The notes: generated by a model from the letters alone, not told the origin. Shown: positions 44,101-57,879, counted from the first letter of the stretch. The stretch: 64,000 nucleotides of DNA from Diphasiastrum complanatum (GCA_029204225.1 CM055113.1:34762557-34826556), one strand, 5' to 3'. Translations and numbers: made by a program.

Positions 44101-45965
44101 GATCTGGACGAAGTTCATTTCTACATTCGTATTCAAATTTATAAAGACAAAAATCAAAAGTTGATCTACATTACTCAACAGAGTCACACCTGCAATATGT
44201 TAGTCAGATATAATATGGTTAATTGCATGTTAGCTCTCTCACCAATGGAACTAGGTCTCAAATTGTCAAAGGACCAGTGTCCTCGAACAATCGAAGAAAA
44301 GGAGCAGATGCGCTAGTATCCTTATCATTCAATAATAGGATCTTGTATGTACACAATGATCTGTACCAGGCCAAACATAGATTTTGCAGTCAGCTCCCTA
44401 AGTCAGTATATGACGAACCCTGGTATAACACATTGGAAGGCTCTCATCAGAGTCATGAGATATCGTCGAGGTACTATGGATGTTTGCATTTGTTTTGGAG
44501 CAGTCGACAACGACAAACTCAATCTACTCAGTCGTTACACAGATGCAAGTTGGGCAGGAGATATAGACACTCGTAAATCTACTTCTAGATTTACATTCTT
44601 CCTCAACAATGGTCCAATTTCTTGGAACAATCGCAAGCAATCTTTGATAGCTTTATCTTCTATAGAATCAGAGTACATCGCAACCTCACAAGCTACTAAG
44701 AAAACAATTTGGTTGAGAAACTTACTTTCAGATATCCGTCTGAGTCAATATGCTCCGACATTATTATTTTGTGATAATCAAAGTGCCATTGCCTTGTTAG
44801 CCAACCCTAGATTTCATTCTAGGAGTAAGCACATTGAACTTAAGTATCACTATCTCAGAAGCAAAGTTCTCAACAGAGAGGTTAGATTGCAGTACTGTCG
44901 AACGCAAGATATGATAGCGAATATTTTTCTAAAGCATTAAGCTTGGATGCACACATAAAGTTTTGTGCAAAACTAAGTTTAAGAGTCAAGGCATTCATGG
45001 ATTCAGATTAAGGGGGAGTGTTGGATTATCCTCTCACTAATCGATCAATTGACATTTTAATCTTCGTCCAACTTTTACCCAAACCTGCATTTTTCTTCAT
45101 GTTTTTACACATACTGCATAACTACTCGAAATGGCTCCCAGTGACATTTCACGTTCATTTCTACAAACAAACTGTTTACGACCAAAGCCAATGACTTGTA
45201 TTAATTCATCAGCAAGTGGTTTTTGAGAAGTCCTAACTGGATAGATTCCAGCACATCACAGCCAACTAGATGAACGTTTTTGACAACCTAATTGCTTAGT
45301 ATAAATAGCTATTCATATTTCAACATCTTAGGATCAGATCAAGCATCAGAACATGATCAACATCTTATGATCAAGTATGGAATAGTTATCTCTCTCTCTC
45401 TCAAGCCTTCGAGCTTGTACACTCTTGAGCATTCTAGCTCAGTTCTTTACAGTTGATTAAAGATTGCTATTGCGCTTATTGCTTATCAATAGTTGCACTT
45501 AATTCAGACTTACATTTTAGCCGTTCAGAAATAGCTTAGAATACGCGGCTTTGATCTGCAACTTCTTGTACTCATCTACATTTGTTTCGCTTCCATATTG
45601 AATCAATACTATCTTCTAATTGTGTTCAGCTTTATCTCAGAATGTATGTATTTTTGTAGTTTCTCGTGACTAATTATTTGTCTAATGTTTCGCGACTAAT
45701 TATTTGTCTAATAATTTGATGCTTAATGTTTAGCTACATAATCACTATAGTACTAATGATTTCAAAGTTAGTTACTATAAAATCAAATGTGATTTCTATC
45801 ACTATTGTTTTGTTTGAAATTGATAGGCATAGTCATGCATGAAGAAAGAGAATGATAGTTTATTCCGCTACGCATGATAAGTTCTAATTCATGTTGTTCA
45901 AATTCTTTTTATTCGAGTTTTTTTTTTTTGAGTTCGACCTATCTTTCCCCCACGTCTTTCCAACA
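41177..45965 (+). mobile_element. Copia-2 (right-arm copy)
   Basis: 5' LTR 41177-41732, primer site from 41733, polypurine AAGGGGGAG just before the 3' LTR 45019-45965. Target duplication ACTAG at 41172-41176 and 45966-45970, the reverse complement of the left-arm CTAGT, as expected if the whole arm was duplicated after insertion. Confidence 0.95.
41923..45011 (+). pseudogene. Copia-2 gag-pol (right arm, broken)
   Basis: Same gag-to-integrase internal deletion as in the left arm, with extra damage: a 5-bp deletion in the integrase between TGGTAA and TCAAAGC (about 42730), and a 1-bp deletion in ATTTTTCTAAAGC that ends RNase H early at 44940 (IFLKH instead of IFTKAL). Gag begins at 41923. RT catalytic box again reads YMDY. 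Confidence 0.9.
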
Positions 45966-45970
45966 ACTAG

Positions 45971-46971
45971 AACCAAGAGCATATACTTGATGACACAACC
46001 ACTTGTTTTCTAAAAGATTTGGAAACAAATCTAAGCAAATAATGAAAATAAATATGTCCCTACTATAGGCATGATACAAGACAACCATTGCCTCAATCCA
46101 ATTTTGAGATGTAGAAATCTCAACAAAGCAAGATAGTACATCAAGTAATGAAAGAGAAGCAAAAGTAAATGTGTTGAAGTGGATACAACCTAAAAATTGC
46201 CTCTCTTATCTATGTATTGTGAGCCACAAATACTTGGCCTTGCCTCTTGAAGATCTCCTTGGAACCATGTGTTGAGAAAACTCCTCAAGCCTTGGCAAAT
46301 CCATCATATACTTGGATTTTTGATAGATTTGAGAATCCTACCATCATCCTCTTGATTGAGATTAGATCCTCCTTATTCCTTTCATGCAAAGGAATATTGA
46401 CAAACTATCAACTATTGCAATCTTCATATCAAGCACCATTGATAAGAGATACCTCCAATTGAAGACTTCAAATAAGAAGTCACATGAAATCACACCACCT
46501 TTGCTTATACATGATGAAATGAGATCATCCAAATGAACAAGATAAGAGAATTGCTGAGAAGTAGACCTCCTTGGCAATAACTCTCCACATGCTTTTGCCA
46601 AAGCACCATATTCATGAGCCTTACCATCTTGTAACATAAGTTGAGGTAGATCACTTGGCCTCTCCTCCTTGAGATGATCCCAGTTCATATTGGCCACACT
46701 TCCACAAGGATTAGCATCAATTTTGAAAATCCTTACCACATCTAGTTTCTCTTGCTACCACATCACCATCCCTCTCAACCAAGCAACAATCCTTTCCAGA
46801 ATCAAATTGGAAACCATCATCTAGCATATTGCCAACACTAATGAGATTCATAGTGAGATTAGGCACAAAAAGTACATCTTTACGAATTATAGTGGATTCA
46901 ATACCAATTGGTACACTACCAATTCCTTCTATCTTGCATTCACCATCAATAGGAAAGAATATGAATTTCAT
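45971..46971 (-). pseudogene. Copia-3 protease-to-hinge fragment (right arm)
   Basis: Partner of 9828-10828: minus strand IIRKDVLFVPNLTMNLISVG. Minor residue differences (IESTI here, IEFTI there; MNWDH here, MIWDH there). Confidence 0.65.
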
Positions 46972-47114
46972 TAGGAAAAATATGGACTCAAAGTTGGCCC
47001 TTTAAGAAGTTTGACTTTAGAGAGAGGTTATGTAGAGAGAGAATGAAAACCAATATCGTTTGGTTGTCGTTTTTATAGTTTTTGGTAATGCCTACATTCT
47101 AACTACTGTGGTAA

Positions 47115-49488
47115 TGCCTATGCATACTGCTACTCACAATTGTTTAACACTGAACCCTGAACCCTGAAACACGCTAAATTCCAATATCGCCTTCCGTGAA
47201 ACACAGTCCTCTGGAGCTATCTTTGAATTGTGAAGCCGGTGAAGCTGGCAGGCAGGCAGGCAGCGAATGTGTTGTAGAGCGCTTGGCGAAAGAGAGATCA
47301 GAGCGTCGGGAACGGAGGAAACAAAAACTGCCACAAAATCAAAAGTTTAAACTTCCGCTCCTGTTTTGGTGTGTCATCGAAGGTGAACGTGAAAAAATGA
47401 AAACCTGAGCTAAAGTTTAAACCTGAGCTAGTGTTTGGGTGCGTCATTTAAAAACGAATATCGCACTATTCATAACCCTAGTTTCTAGGGTAACACTACA
47501 TTAGTTCTTTCCAAGTGTTGGGCAGGTATGTAGGGTCTTGCGTGGTATCAGCCTGGTATTAAAGAGCATACCATTTTGGTTATTTACTTTTTCAATACCT
47601 AGAAAAGGTGCATATTCTTGTGTATTGGCTTTGGAAACCTGGCTAGAGTGGTCTAGGCTCGGGCAATACTAGGGATACACCATAACCTGATCAAATTTGT
47701 CCCCTTTACCCTATGCCACCAGTGTATCAAATCATGATATCAAAATTTATTAATATCAGCATTAAATAAGACATTATTGAGATGCAATTTTCATTGATTA
47801 TGGTAGTCTTACAATGTACGCATGCCCATCAATCCTTCCAAAAATGGAGTTTTTGGATGCATTTGTAGACGTTTTTTCGCCTTTCACCTTTCGATTGTAG
47901 CGTCATCTATCACGTATTGCTACTTGCTATGTTCTCCATTGGCACTCCATCTACTCCATTCTCCATTCGCACACTCTCCATTCTCCTCTGCTAGTTCTTG
48001 CATTCTTGCTTCTTGCATCTTTTGCGCTCTCCATGCTGTATCTCCATCCTCATTTGTGGTTTGTTGGTTCTAGCATTCTTGCATTCTGGTGCTCTCACTC
48101 GTCTCCATTCTGACGCTCTCATTCATCTCCATTCGCCATTCTAGCTACTGGTGTCAATGTTGCTGGCTATTGCGCTCATCTTTGCTAGCTATTACGCTTA
48201 TCTTTGTTGGATTCCAAAAAGATGCAACCTCGGTAATAGGGTCGAAAATCGTCCAGAATATTGTAGTGATAGATAGAGATTAACAGAACTCTTGACAAGT
48301 CAAGACCAATAAGTCAAGACCAAAACTTTTAAAACCCTTTATTCATAAAATCAACAAGAAAAAACATAGCTGAAAAGTATATAGTACTAATAAAGCATCG
48401 TAAAGCAAAACCTATTTCAAAACATCCACTACCACCATCCCACCACACAAAACTGCACAAGTTAGCATAGTGAGGAAGACGTGTCAATGCTGAATGTCAG
48501 TTGTTATCCATGTACAAAATAAGTTTACTTAACTAATCAACATGCAATGTAAATGAAAGCTCATAGTCCAATCTTCCCTTACTGAAAAATGCTTATAGCG
48601 ATAGGCCGAACAATATCGTTACCATATCAGGACGAGTGCATGTTGATCAGTGTAATGGTTTTGGTCCTTATCTTTTAATTTAATTAATCATTATGCATTT
48701 GAAAATAAACTGTATAAACTATGTAGCATATTGTAAACAAACAAGTAGCTTCGATCGGTACATGAAGTGTGGGGCAAATCCATGCCATACCAATACTCAT
48801 ACTTGTCGTAGAGCAAACAGGTAATGTACAATTCTTGTAACTTCTTGAGCATATCCATGCTTTCCAAGAGTCCGCAAGCTATCTTATCGTTTTACTTATT
48901 TTAAACCTTAATCGTGTCTTAAAAAAATAGTATAACACAATATCTGCATGCATAAACGATAGAGTTCGTAACCACTCATTCATACTAGGATTAGGGCAAA
49001 TCCGGGCCGTTCCAATCCCTATGAATGTAGAAGCTCTTTGCACAACTCCATGTACTTCTAATTTTTTTTTTTAAATTACGTTAACAATCCCTTAATAAAC
49101 TAAGAATATCATTATCATCATTGAGGGCTACAATAGTACCTACGATAAGCAATGATTCTATATGTTAAGGCAATGCTTGATTGAGCAAAGGACATGTTAA
49201 AACCGGTGATCACAAGGAAAGACAAGCAAGAGCCTATACGTGGAGACAATAATCAATGCATTAAACTCACTAGACAATGCTATCTTGACATCTCTTATGT
49301 CACTAAGATTATTTCTTGTAACAATAATATCATCAACATATAAAACCATAAAAATGATCTTACCATCATTACATTTGACATACAATGAAGACACATAAGA
49401 GTTTATCACAAATCCAAGGGAGTTGAGATAGATATGCAACTTAAAGTACCAACCTCTAGGTGTTTGCTTGAGTCGATAGAAACTCTTA
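47115..49488 (-). repeat. Segment R, right-arm outer copy
   Basis: Inverted partner of 7311-9684 and direct repeat of 37274-39610. It contains the copia RT piece (49197-49439), a gene-2 exon copy (about 48692-49060) and the helicase-upstream segment without the helicase. Direct repeats of this size 10 kb apart are good substrates for recombination. Confidence 0.9.
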
Positions 49489-49494
49489 ATATCT

Positions 49495-50702
49495 GCATCC
49501 TGAGCAACCTAAAAGGCTATTAAGGCAGGAGCAAATTGCTTTTTAGGGCCCTCGATTTTAGGTGTAATGCTTACACTGTTCTGTACATAGATTCTGATCA
49601 ACTCTTGCCGAAATCTATATACATCGTCGGGAGTATACAACTCAAGAGTGAACTATCATCACAAAACACGTGAATCAGCAAATTACAAACAATGATAGTA
49701 AAGAAATATGAATCAGAATGAAAGAAACTACAAATGAACAAAATATTACATTTTCAACATCTACATCCACTTGTAAATTATATCACTCAAAAAAGAGCTT
49801 TGTATTGTACAAGACGAATCATGCACAACTAAAAGTGTCTCTTTATTGTATACACTGCATATATTGAACGAAAATTAGTAATATTACGACAAAAAATTTA
49901 TTTATACTATGATGATAGATTTAAACCAAAAAAAAATACATGCCTATCAGAGATAAATTGAATATGCCTCGAGAGATTTAATGGTTATCCCTCCAATTGA
50001 GGTTGTCGTTGTAGGTATTTCTCGAATGACATCATGAAGTAAAAAATCAACTTCTCTATGTATGTGTATTAGCAGCTGAGTTTACTTATACACATAGAAA
50101 ATTTGATACTCCCTCATTCATTTTTACAGAAAGAATGTTCAGGTTCCAATGCTGACTGCAACAATCAAAATAAAAATCAAAACAATCCTTACTTACGAAA
50201 GCAATGCTGACTGCAACAATCCAAATTAAAGCAATAAAAACAATCGAGAAATCCTTACTGATTCTCTTTGCCATTGGACTGCATTCGATGAAATATACAG
50301 CCCTTTCAAAATTGGCGTCTTTTGCCTTCACCGCTCCCATAAAAAATGGACTAACAACAAAAACTACACCATGAGAATCAGAACTAATACTATGTTGCAA
50401 AAAGTTTCCTTCGGCTTCTATCATAACATCTGTAATCTTTGATGCTTTTTCTTTCAGCTCGACACAAAATTTGGGACCTAATCTATAGTTTATATTTGAA
50501 TCTGGAAGAAAGAAATCAAAATAATTGCCAAGAAGATCAATTTTATTAGCTAAGTAAGCCTCGTATTGGTTATAATGCTCGGAATCAAAATAAACTTGCA
50601 TGGAATCATATGGAATTCTGACAAAAAAATTATGTACAAGAGCAGAAAGAGAAGTAGACACAATATTTATAGATTTTTCGGTTATTTTGTCGAGCTCCTC
50701 TT
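49495..50702 (-). pseudogene. Gene 1 distal exons (right arm)
   Basis: Partner of 6111-7304. The main exon reads identically except LVHNFFVRI for LVHNLFVRI. An extra TATATTGAACGAAAA-type stretch near 49860-49875 is an indel relative to the left arm, in the intron. Confidence 0.5.
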
Positions 50703-53700
50703 TGTCAAATTTCAGAGTTTAAGGACTGAAATTGATCTACAAATGATCACAAAGAGTGATTGGTAGCATGGGATCTTGATCTATATGAAGACTAGCTTCC
50801 AAATCTAGCTTCTACTTGACAATCTTTGTGATTCCAAGCAAGAACAATAATAAAAGATGATCCACGGATTCACACGTGTGAAGTACAGCTACTATACGGC
50901 CTGACAACATAGAAATAGTTTACATATCATTTACTAAGCATTCATCCACAAAGAAAGTGCTTAAGAGTGTCAAAACACAAAGATTGCTTCACAAACCAAG
51001 ATTTATCATCATTAGCTCAATAATGGATCCATCATGGATCAAGTACAAAATCACAATACTCTCTCTCTAAGCTGCATCCAGCACGTGTGGGACAGCTCAT
51101 TGTACTCATCCATATCCAGATTGGATAAGATCTATCAAGTTTGCCACATCATCCATTGGTGGTTTGTGTTGACCTTCTAGATTCCTACAATCTAGGACCT
51201 AACTCCTATAATTTAGGAGATGTCATATTAGACTCAAATGAAAGCTAATCAAAATGGATCTGAATATTACAAGTGTCATTTCACACGTGTGGACAGGTCC
51301 TTGCACATGTGGATCCACATAGATGTCAAAATAAATCAAAAACCATGTAAAAATTGCTTATTTCTAACACTCATCCTCAATTTTTACATGATACAACTAT
51401 AGTACATCTATCTACAACTCCTAAGGCTGATCTTAACTTGATAAATGAAGCCTTTGGCAAGGCTTTAGTGAGTAGCTCAGCAAGGCAATCTGAAGAAGAA
51501 AGATTATGTAGCTTGATCTCCTTTGCTTGAACCTTTTTCCTCACAAAATGGTGAGCAATCTCTATGTGCTTGCTCCTTGCATGAAATGCGGGATTGGTTG
51601 CTAATGCTTGGCTTGATTGGTTGTCACAAAATATTGTTGGCTGCTCCTCGGCCTCCATGACTTGGAATTCCACCAAAAGCCTCTTCAACCATAGGATCTC
51701 CTTTGTTGTGGATGTTAGTGCCTTGTATTCCAATTCGGTTGACGATAGAGAAATAGTATATATATCTTGCTTTTTGGAAAGCCAAGACACTATGTCATTG
51801 CTAAGGAAGGTGACAAAAGCACTTGTGGATCTCCTATCCACCTTATTACCCGCAAAATCATCATTTGAATATGCCCTTAAGGCAAGATTAGATCCATCAT
51901 TTAAAATGCCAAAGTTCTTGGTGGCCGAGATGTACCTCAACACCCTTTTTGCATTTTTCCAATGACAAACCAATGGATTTTGCATAGATTGGCTTAGTTT
52001 GCCTACACTATAACTTAGATCAAGTCTAGTTATAATAAGATAGATCAAGGAGCCTACAAGTCTCCTATATAGTGTGATGTCCTCAAAGGATGCTTCATCA
52101 TCACTTTTGGAAACTTTTACATTTTGCTCCATAGGAGTTTCTACTCCTTTACAATCTTTGATTTAAAACTTTTCTAAGATAGGAGAAGCATATTTGGATT
52201 GACAAATAAAACTCTAATCCTTGCCTCTCGAGACTTCTATTCCTAATATGAAATGAAGATTACCAAGATCCACCATCTTAAACTCCTTAAACAATGCTAC
52301 TTTCACTTCTTGTATACCATCAAGATCATTTCCACCAAGGATAATGTCATCAACATACAAAATGAGAATGATGATTTTACCATCATTAAATCTTAAGTAC
52401 AAAGAAGGATCATAAACACTTACAACAAACTTACTAGAGTTCAAGAAGGTATTCAACCTAGAGTACCAAGCTCTAGTGCTTGCTTAAGCCCATAAAGGCT
52501 TCTTAGCAACAAACACACTTTTTCCTCTTGATCTTCTTTGATGAAGCCCTCGGGTTGCCTCATGAAAATCTCCTCTTCCAAATATCCATTGAGAAAAGCA
52601 TTAGTCACATCAAGTTGAAATACAGGCCAATTGAAAGTAGTTACAAGAGAAATAATCAACCTTATGGAAACTGGCTTAGCAATAGGAGCAAAAGTTTCAT
52701 CAAAATCTATTCCCTTGGTTTGCAAGAACCCCTTTGCCACTAGCCTTGCCTTGTGTTTGTTGATGCTCCCATCTTGATTGCACTTCAATCTATAGATCCA
52801 TTTGCACTCAAGTGGCTTTCTTCCTTGAGGAAGATCCACAAGCTTCCATGTATGATTCTCCATAAGAGCATAATACTCTTTTTTCATGGCATTGCTCCAT
52901 TCTTGTGACTCCATAGCTTCTTCAAAGCAAGTTGGCTCATCAAACATAGAAGTTAGAAAAGTATAAGAGGTAAGTGAATGTAGATATTCCCTTTGTTCAC
53001 CTTTGTCAACATAGGTGAGCCTCGAGGGCTCGGCCTTCCTTCTTGTAGATCTCCTTGGAGTCCTCAGATCTTGAGATGGATCTTCAAGATCTTGATCACA
53101 TGTAGGCTCCTCCTCAAACCTTACAAGATCCTTGACATAAGATGGATTAGAAGCTTTCTCATTCAACTTGTAGTAGTTACCTTCATCAAAAGTAACATCT
53201 CTACTCACTAAAATCTTCTTAGTGATTGGATTATCGACTCTATATCCCTTGCTATTTTCAGCATAACCAACAAAGATCCATTTAATAGAAGTAGGATCAT
53301 CCTTTTTTCTTGTATCTAATGCTTGAAAAACATAGCAAGTAGATCTGAAAATTCTTAGATCTTTAAGATTAGGCTTCTTACAAAATAGAGCCTCATAAGA
53401 TGTTATGCCTCCAATGGGCTTACATGGCAATCTATTATACAAATAAGTTGCACAAATAATAGCCTCTCCCCAATAGGACTTAGGTAGAGATGCATCTAAC
53501 CTTAAAGCCTTAGCACACTCACATAGTGTTCTATTCATGCTCTCGGCTATACGATTTTGTTGAGGACTATAAGTACATGTAAGTTCTCTCTTAATGCCAT
53601 TGAATTTACAAAACTCTATCATCTTGGTGGAGATATACTCTCCACCATTATCACTTCTCAATACTTTAATTCTAGCATCAAGTTGATTTTCAGCTAGAGT

Positions 53701-54822
53701 TTTGAACTTAACAAAAGCTTCAAACACTTTACTTTTGGAATCCAAAAGTTCAATCCAAGTGTATCTAGAGTAATCATCAATAAAAGATACATACATAGAC
53801 GAACCTCCATTAGATTCTTGAGAAAAAGAGTGCACATCACTATGAATAAGATCTAATGTTTTTGTAGATCTAGTGGAAGAGATATCAAATGGTAGCTTGT
53901 GTGCCTTTGAGGACTACAAGCTTGACAACTTTTTCCACACTTTGAGAGTGTCTTTGGAAGGCCAAGAGCAAGATCCTTGGTGCATAGCATCTCCATAGAT
54001 TTGAAGTTGGGGTGGCCCAACCTCTTATGCCAGAGCTCCACTTGATTGAGCTCCTCCTTCACCATGTTCACACTTCCAAGAAAAACATTAGCATCAAGCT
54101 TAAAAAGCCTTCCTTGCTTTGGATCATCAACTAAGCTCTTTGACTTGGCTCTGATACCATGTCAAACTTCAGAGTTTAAGGACTGAAAATGATCTACAAA
54201 TGACCACAAAGAGTGATTGGTAGCTTGGGATCTTGATCTATATCAAGATTGCTTCCAAATCTAGCTTCTACTTGACAATCTTTGTGATTCCAAGCAAAAA
54301 CAATCAAAAAAGGTGATCCATGGCTTCACACGTGTGAATTATAGCTACTGTATGGCCTGATAACAGAGAAATAGTTTACTTATCATTTACTAAGCATTCA
54401 TCCACAAAGAAAGAGCTTAAGAGAGTCAAAACACAAAGATTGCCTCACAAACCAAGATTTATCATCATTAGCTCAATAATGGATCCATCATGGATCAAGT
54501 ACAAAATCACAATACTCTCTCTCTAAGCTGCATCCAGCACGTGTGGGACAGCTCATTGTACTCATCCATATCCAGTTTGGATAAGATCTATCAGGTTTGC
54601 CACATCATCCATTGGTGGTTTGTGTGGACCTTCTAGATTCTTACAATCTAGGACCTAACTCCTATAATTTAGGAGATGTCATATTAGACTCAAATGAAAG
54701 CTAATCATAATGGATCTCAATATTTCAAGTGTCATTTCACTCATGTGGACAGCTCCTCTGTGTGGATCCACATAGATGTCAAAATAAATCAAAAACCATG
54801 TGAAAATTGCTTAATTCCAACA
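50703..54822 (-). mobile_element. Copia-1 (right-arm copy)
   Basis: LTRs 54160-54822 (5') and 50703-51369 (3'). Target duplication CTCTT at 54823-54827 and 50698-50702, the reverse complement of AAGAG. Interior as in the left arm. Confidence 0.95.
51377..54071 (-). pseudogene. Copia-1 pol (right arm, broken)
   Basis: Same domains and same breaks as 2742-5436. In the 460-residue integrase-RT frame only three residues differ (WSNAM for WTNAM, FAPIAK for FAPVAK, LEEEIF for LEEDIF). This gives a feel for how recent the arm duplication is. Confidence 0.92.
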
Positions 54823-55272
54823 CTCTTGGATAATCTTCACTTTTGGTGAAGAAACCTTCTGAGGAGCTGGACGAATAACATGAGGAGCAGAGGGTGATTC
54901 TCGGTCTAAATCAGATTCTCCAGCATCTGATTCAGAGATCAGAAAAATACTTTTGACATGATGGTGATACGCTTACCATGCACGGCCAAAAGACGAGAAT
55001 CCTCAAAAAACTGGGATAGAAAATCTTCAGCAACACCGTGTAAGGCCTGCATGGCTATCACGACAAAACAAATATCTAGCCCAAGTGACATTTCTCACAG
55101 ATCGGCCGAAAGGAGTTGTAGGGATCAACAATCCAGTTGATCTCTTAAGTTTTCTTGTCTCCCTCAGCCAACCTTGCTTTCTGCCACATCTACAGCCAAT
55201 ACCAGGGGGAACATGGGCATGGAATGGCTGTACAAAGGTTATGAAATGAGAATTGGATTTTGTCCTAGCCAT
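54823..55272 (-). pseudogene. Gene 1 histone H3-like part (right arm)
   Basis: Partner of 1541-1990, start MARTK at 55272, with the same two frameshifts. The breaks therefore predate the arm duplication. Confidence 0.65.
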
Positions 55273-56195
55273 CATTCTCAGAATAAAAATAAATAAATTT
55301 AAAAAAAAATAGTCTATAAGCTGATTATCGAACCCAAGCGCAGAGAATGAAAACAAAAAAAATTGTGATAAGAAGGCACTTGAGATCGATGCCAGAACTA
55401 AATATCGGTTTCGAGCGCAAGATAAAAAGAGAATATCAGAAGAACCCTAAACCACGCTCGAAAGCGATATTGGAAATACAGTGGTATCGGTGCCGAGCGC
55501 GGATGAGAAGGTGGAGTGATTGCGGACAGAGAGCGCGCTTGAGAGCGATATTGGGAGTGAAAAACAAAAAAATTACGAGAAAAAAATAAAAATTCAGAGG
55601 CAAAGTATATAGAAAAAGTTCGCACGTGTGAAGAAAACGGCTGCTGACATGTGGTAGCATGTAACTGGTCCATGTGTTATGTCCATACTGCCAATTATGG
55701 CTCGTTATGTATGAGGCCACGTGGGTGTAGGACACGTGCACTAATCATATTGTGACACGTGTCATTCTGCACGTGATAAATGTCAGATCAATCATTCCTT
55801 GTACGGCAAAATATTTTTGATGAATCCTGTGTCGACATGTGTCCTTTCGGAATTTCGAAACTCCTCGACACATGCAATTTTTTCTATAATACGTCATTTT
55901 CGGCATGGATTTTTATGCAAATTTCCTGATTTCTGAGCTGAATATCGATTTCAAGGGCACATTTGCCTCTATTTACGTTCTGTTGACATACTTGCACCTG
56001 GAACCGATACTGTCTGGTTCGGTATCGCTTTCAAGCGTGTCTTACGTCTCCTTTCTTTTCTGATCTTTGTACTTGTTTTCGGATCTGATACCCTATTTTC
56101 TGATATCTCTTTTGAGCGCACATTGCCTTGAGGTTCTTGTCTGACCAGCATTTTGCACCTGAGAGCGATATTTGAAATCTTTTTCCTGTATTTTT
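55273..56195. promoter_or_regulatory. Divergent control region (right arm)
   Basis: Mirror of 619-1540 with the five G-boxes (about 55624-55776) and both motif clusters (about 55324-55553 and 55941-56172). The motif copies are preserved almost without change. Telo-box AACCCTAAAC at 55443-55452. Confidence 0.55.
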
Positions 56196-57879
56196 TGTTT
56201 AAAATATCTAATTTCGATTCTAGTCTGCTTTCTTTTTCTCATGAATTTGGTATTAGTGATAATTTAGAGTATTTCAAATCTCCTTTTTCTCCTTTTTTTA
56301 AATTTTTCCTTCTATTACTGAGGGTCCTAGTGTGGAAGCATTTTATGAGATTTATTTTAAACTTAAGTCTCTACTCAGTACTCCCTTATTCAGATTTTAG
56401 AATAAGGACATGGTGGCACTCGACAAGCATAACTATAAAGCTAAGCTTGATAGAATGTTCACCAAGTTCCATAATGATTTTAAGTTTGTAGATGATTGCC
56501 CAATTTGCAATAAAAAATGTAGATTTGTTGAGTTTCAATCTGCATTTGTTTTTTTCTTTTGTTAAATATTTTTGACGATTTGGAAGCTAGCCCTTCCACT
56601 TCTGAAGCTGCTTTTTCTAGTGGTACAAAGTCTGAAAAGTCGAAGATTGTAGATATAGAAACTTTTTTTTATTGATACAAGCATTAGTCTAGATGATTGT
56701 ATAGATTTTGATCCTACACGAAATAGGACATCGTTTGTTGGCCCTAGAGCTCCCAACACCCTTTTTCCTTCTCATAATTCTCTTATCACATTGCCTACTT
56801 ATAATATAGATAATAATTCTTTTTCGACATTATCGGATATATCAGATCTTTTTTATTTCACTGAAGCTGAGACTCTTTGCATTTTGAGCAAAAAGCTTGA
56901 TGAATTTTTAGATATAATTGATTTTGATGTTGATGATCTTCTCCCTGGTGTTGACAATGTACATAATGATGAGCTTTATTCAGAAAAAGATTGCCTAAAA
57001 ATGGTTGTGGAGGAAACGTGCAATAAAGAATATGATCTGCCTTCTGAAGAGGAGTTTCTCAGAATTCAAAGTCATCTTGGTATTCCAAAACCAACTGTCT
57101 ATTCACCAACTATATTGATATCAAAAGGTGGACATAATATTGATGGAGAGACAATAATCATGGAAGACAAAGCCGGATGCGTAAGTTTTGTATCTTATTA
57201 TGTACCAGTAGATTCGTTATGTCAGATTATATACTGGAGCTAACTTTGGATTTTTTCATTTCAGGAAACAATTTTCCTTGATGATTTCGTAATTTGTCGA
57301 GGAGATAAGTGTTGCCCATTCAAAGTTTCATCAACATGGTGAGACAATGATTATGGCAATCAAGACACTGTCTCATTTTCTTGGAGGACATGATTTTAAT
57401 AAGGTGCATAGATTTATTGTTTATCGTAGGTACTATTGTAACCCTCAATTATGGTAATGATATTCTTAGCATATTAAGGGATTGTTAACCTAATTTCAAA
57501 AAAGTTCTTAGAAGTACATGGAGTTGTGCAACGTGCTTCTACATTCATAGGGATTGGAACGACATGGATTTGCCCTAATCCTAGTATGAATGAGTGGTTA
57601 CGAACTCTATCTTTTATGCATGTAGATATTGTGTTATATTGTTTTTTTAAGACACGATTAAGGTTTAAGATAAGTAAAAATGATAAGATAGCTTGCGGAC
57701 TCTTGGAAAGCATGGATATGCTCAAGAAGTTACGAGAATTGTACATTACTTGTTTGCTCTATGACAAGTATAAGTATTGGTATGGCATGGATTTGCCCCA
57801 CACTTCATGTACCAGTCCAAGCTACTTATTTGTTTGTGATATGCTACATATTTTATACAGCTTATTTTTTATTGCATAA
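56196..57879 (+). pseudogene. Gene 2, most complete copy (unidentified protein, broken)
   Basis: The start codon is TTG here (ATG in the left arm). The coding path has frame changes in homopolymers near 56300 and 56555 and a stop near 56399. It includes CPICNKKC, then a long open exon 56670-57180 (DDCIDFDPTRNRTSFVGPRA ... LPSEEEFLRIQSHLGIPKPT) ending at a GTAAGT donor near 57181. The next exon after TTTCAG (57265) reads ETIFLDDFVICRGDKCCPFK, then shifts frame to MIMAIKTLSHFLGGHDFNK with a possible donor at 57402. The last exon starts after CAAAAAAG at 57505, TFIGIGTTWICPNPSMNEWL, and ends at 57879. The protein would exceed 500 residues, acidic in the middle, with two CxxC-type sites. No family recognised. 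No copia insertion here. Confidence 0.5.

Larger units (their letters stand above)
38418..56813 (-). repeat. Right arm of the giant inverted repeat
   Basis: Reverse-complement partner of the left arm. Differences from the left arm include a 14-bp deletion near 38437-38450 removing a TATTGGTCTTGACT duplication, a 5-bp deletion in the copia-2 integrase near 42730, a 1-bp deletion in its RNase H near 44930, and an A-to-T change that removes the gene-2 start codon near 56196. The inner end abuts DNA upstream of the helicase gene, whereas the inner end of the left arm abuts a different sequence. Confidence 0.95.
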
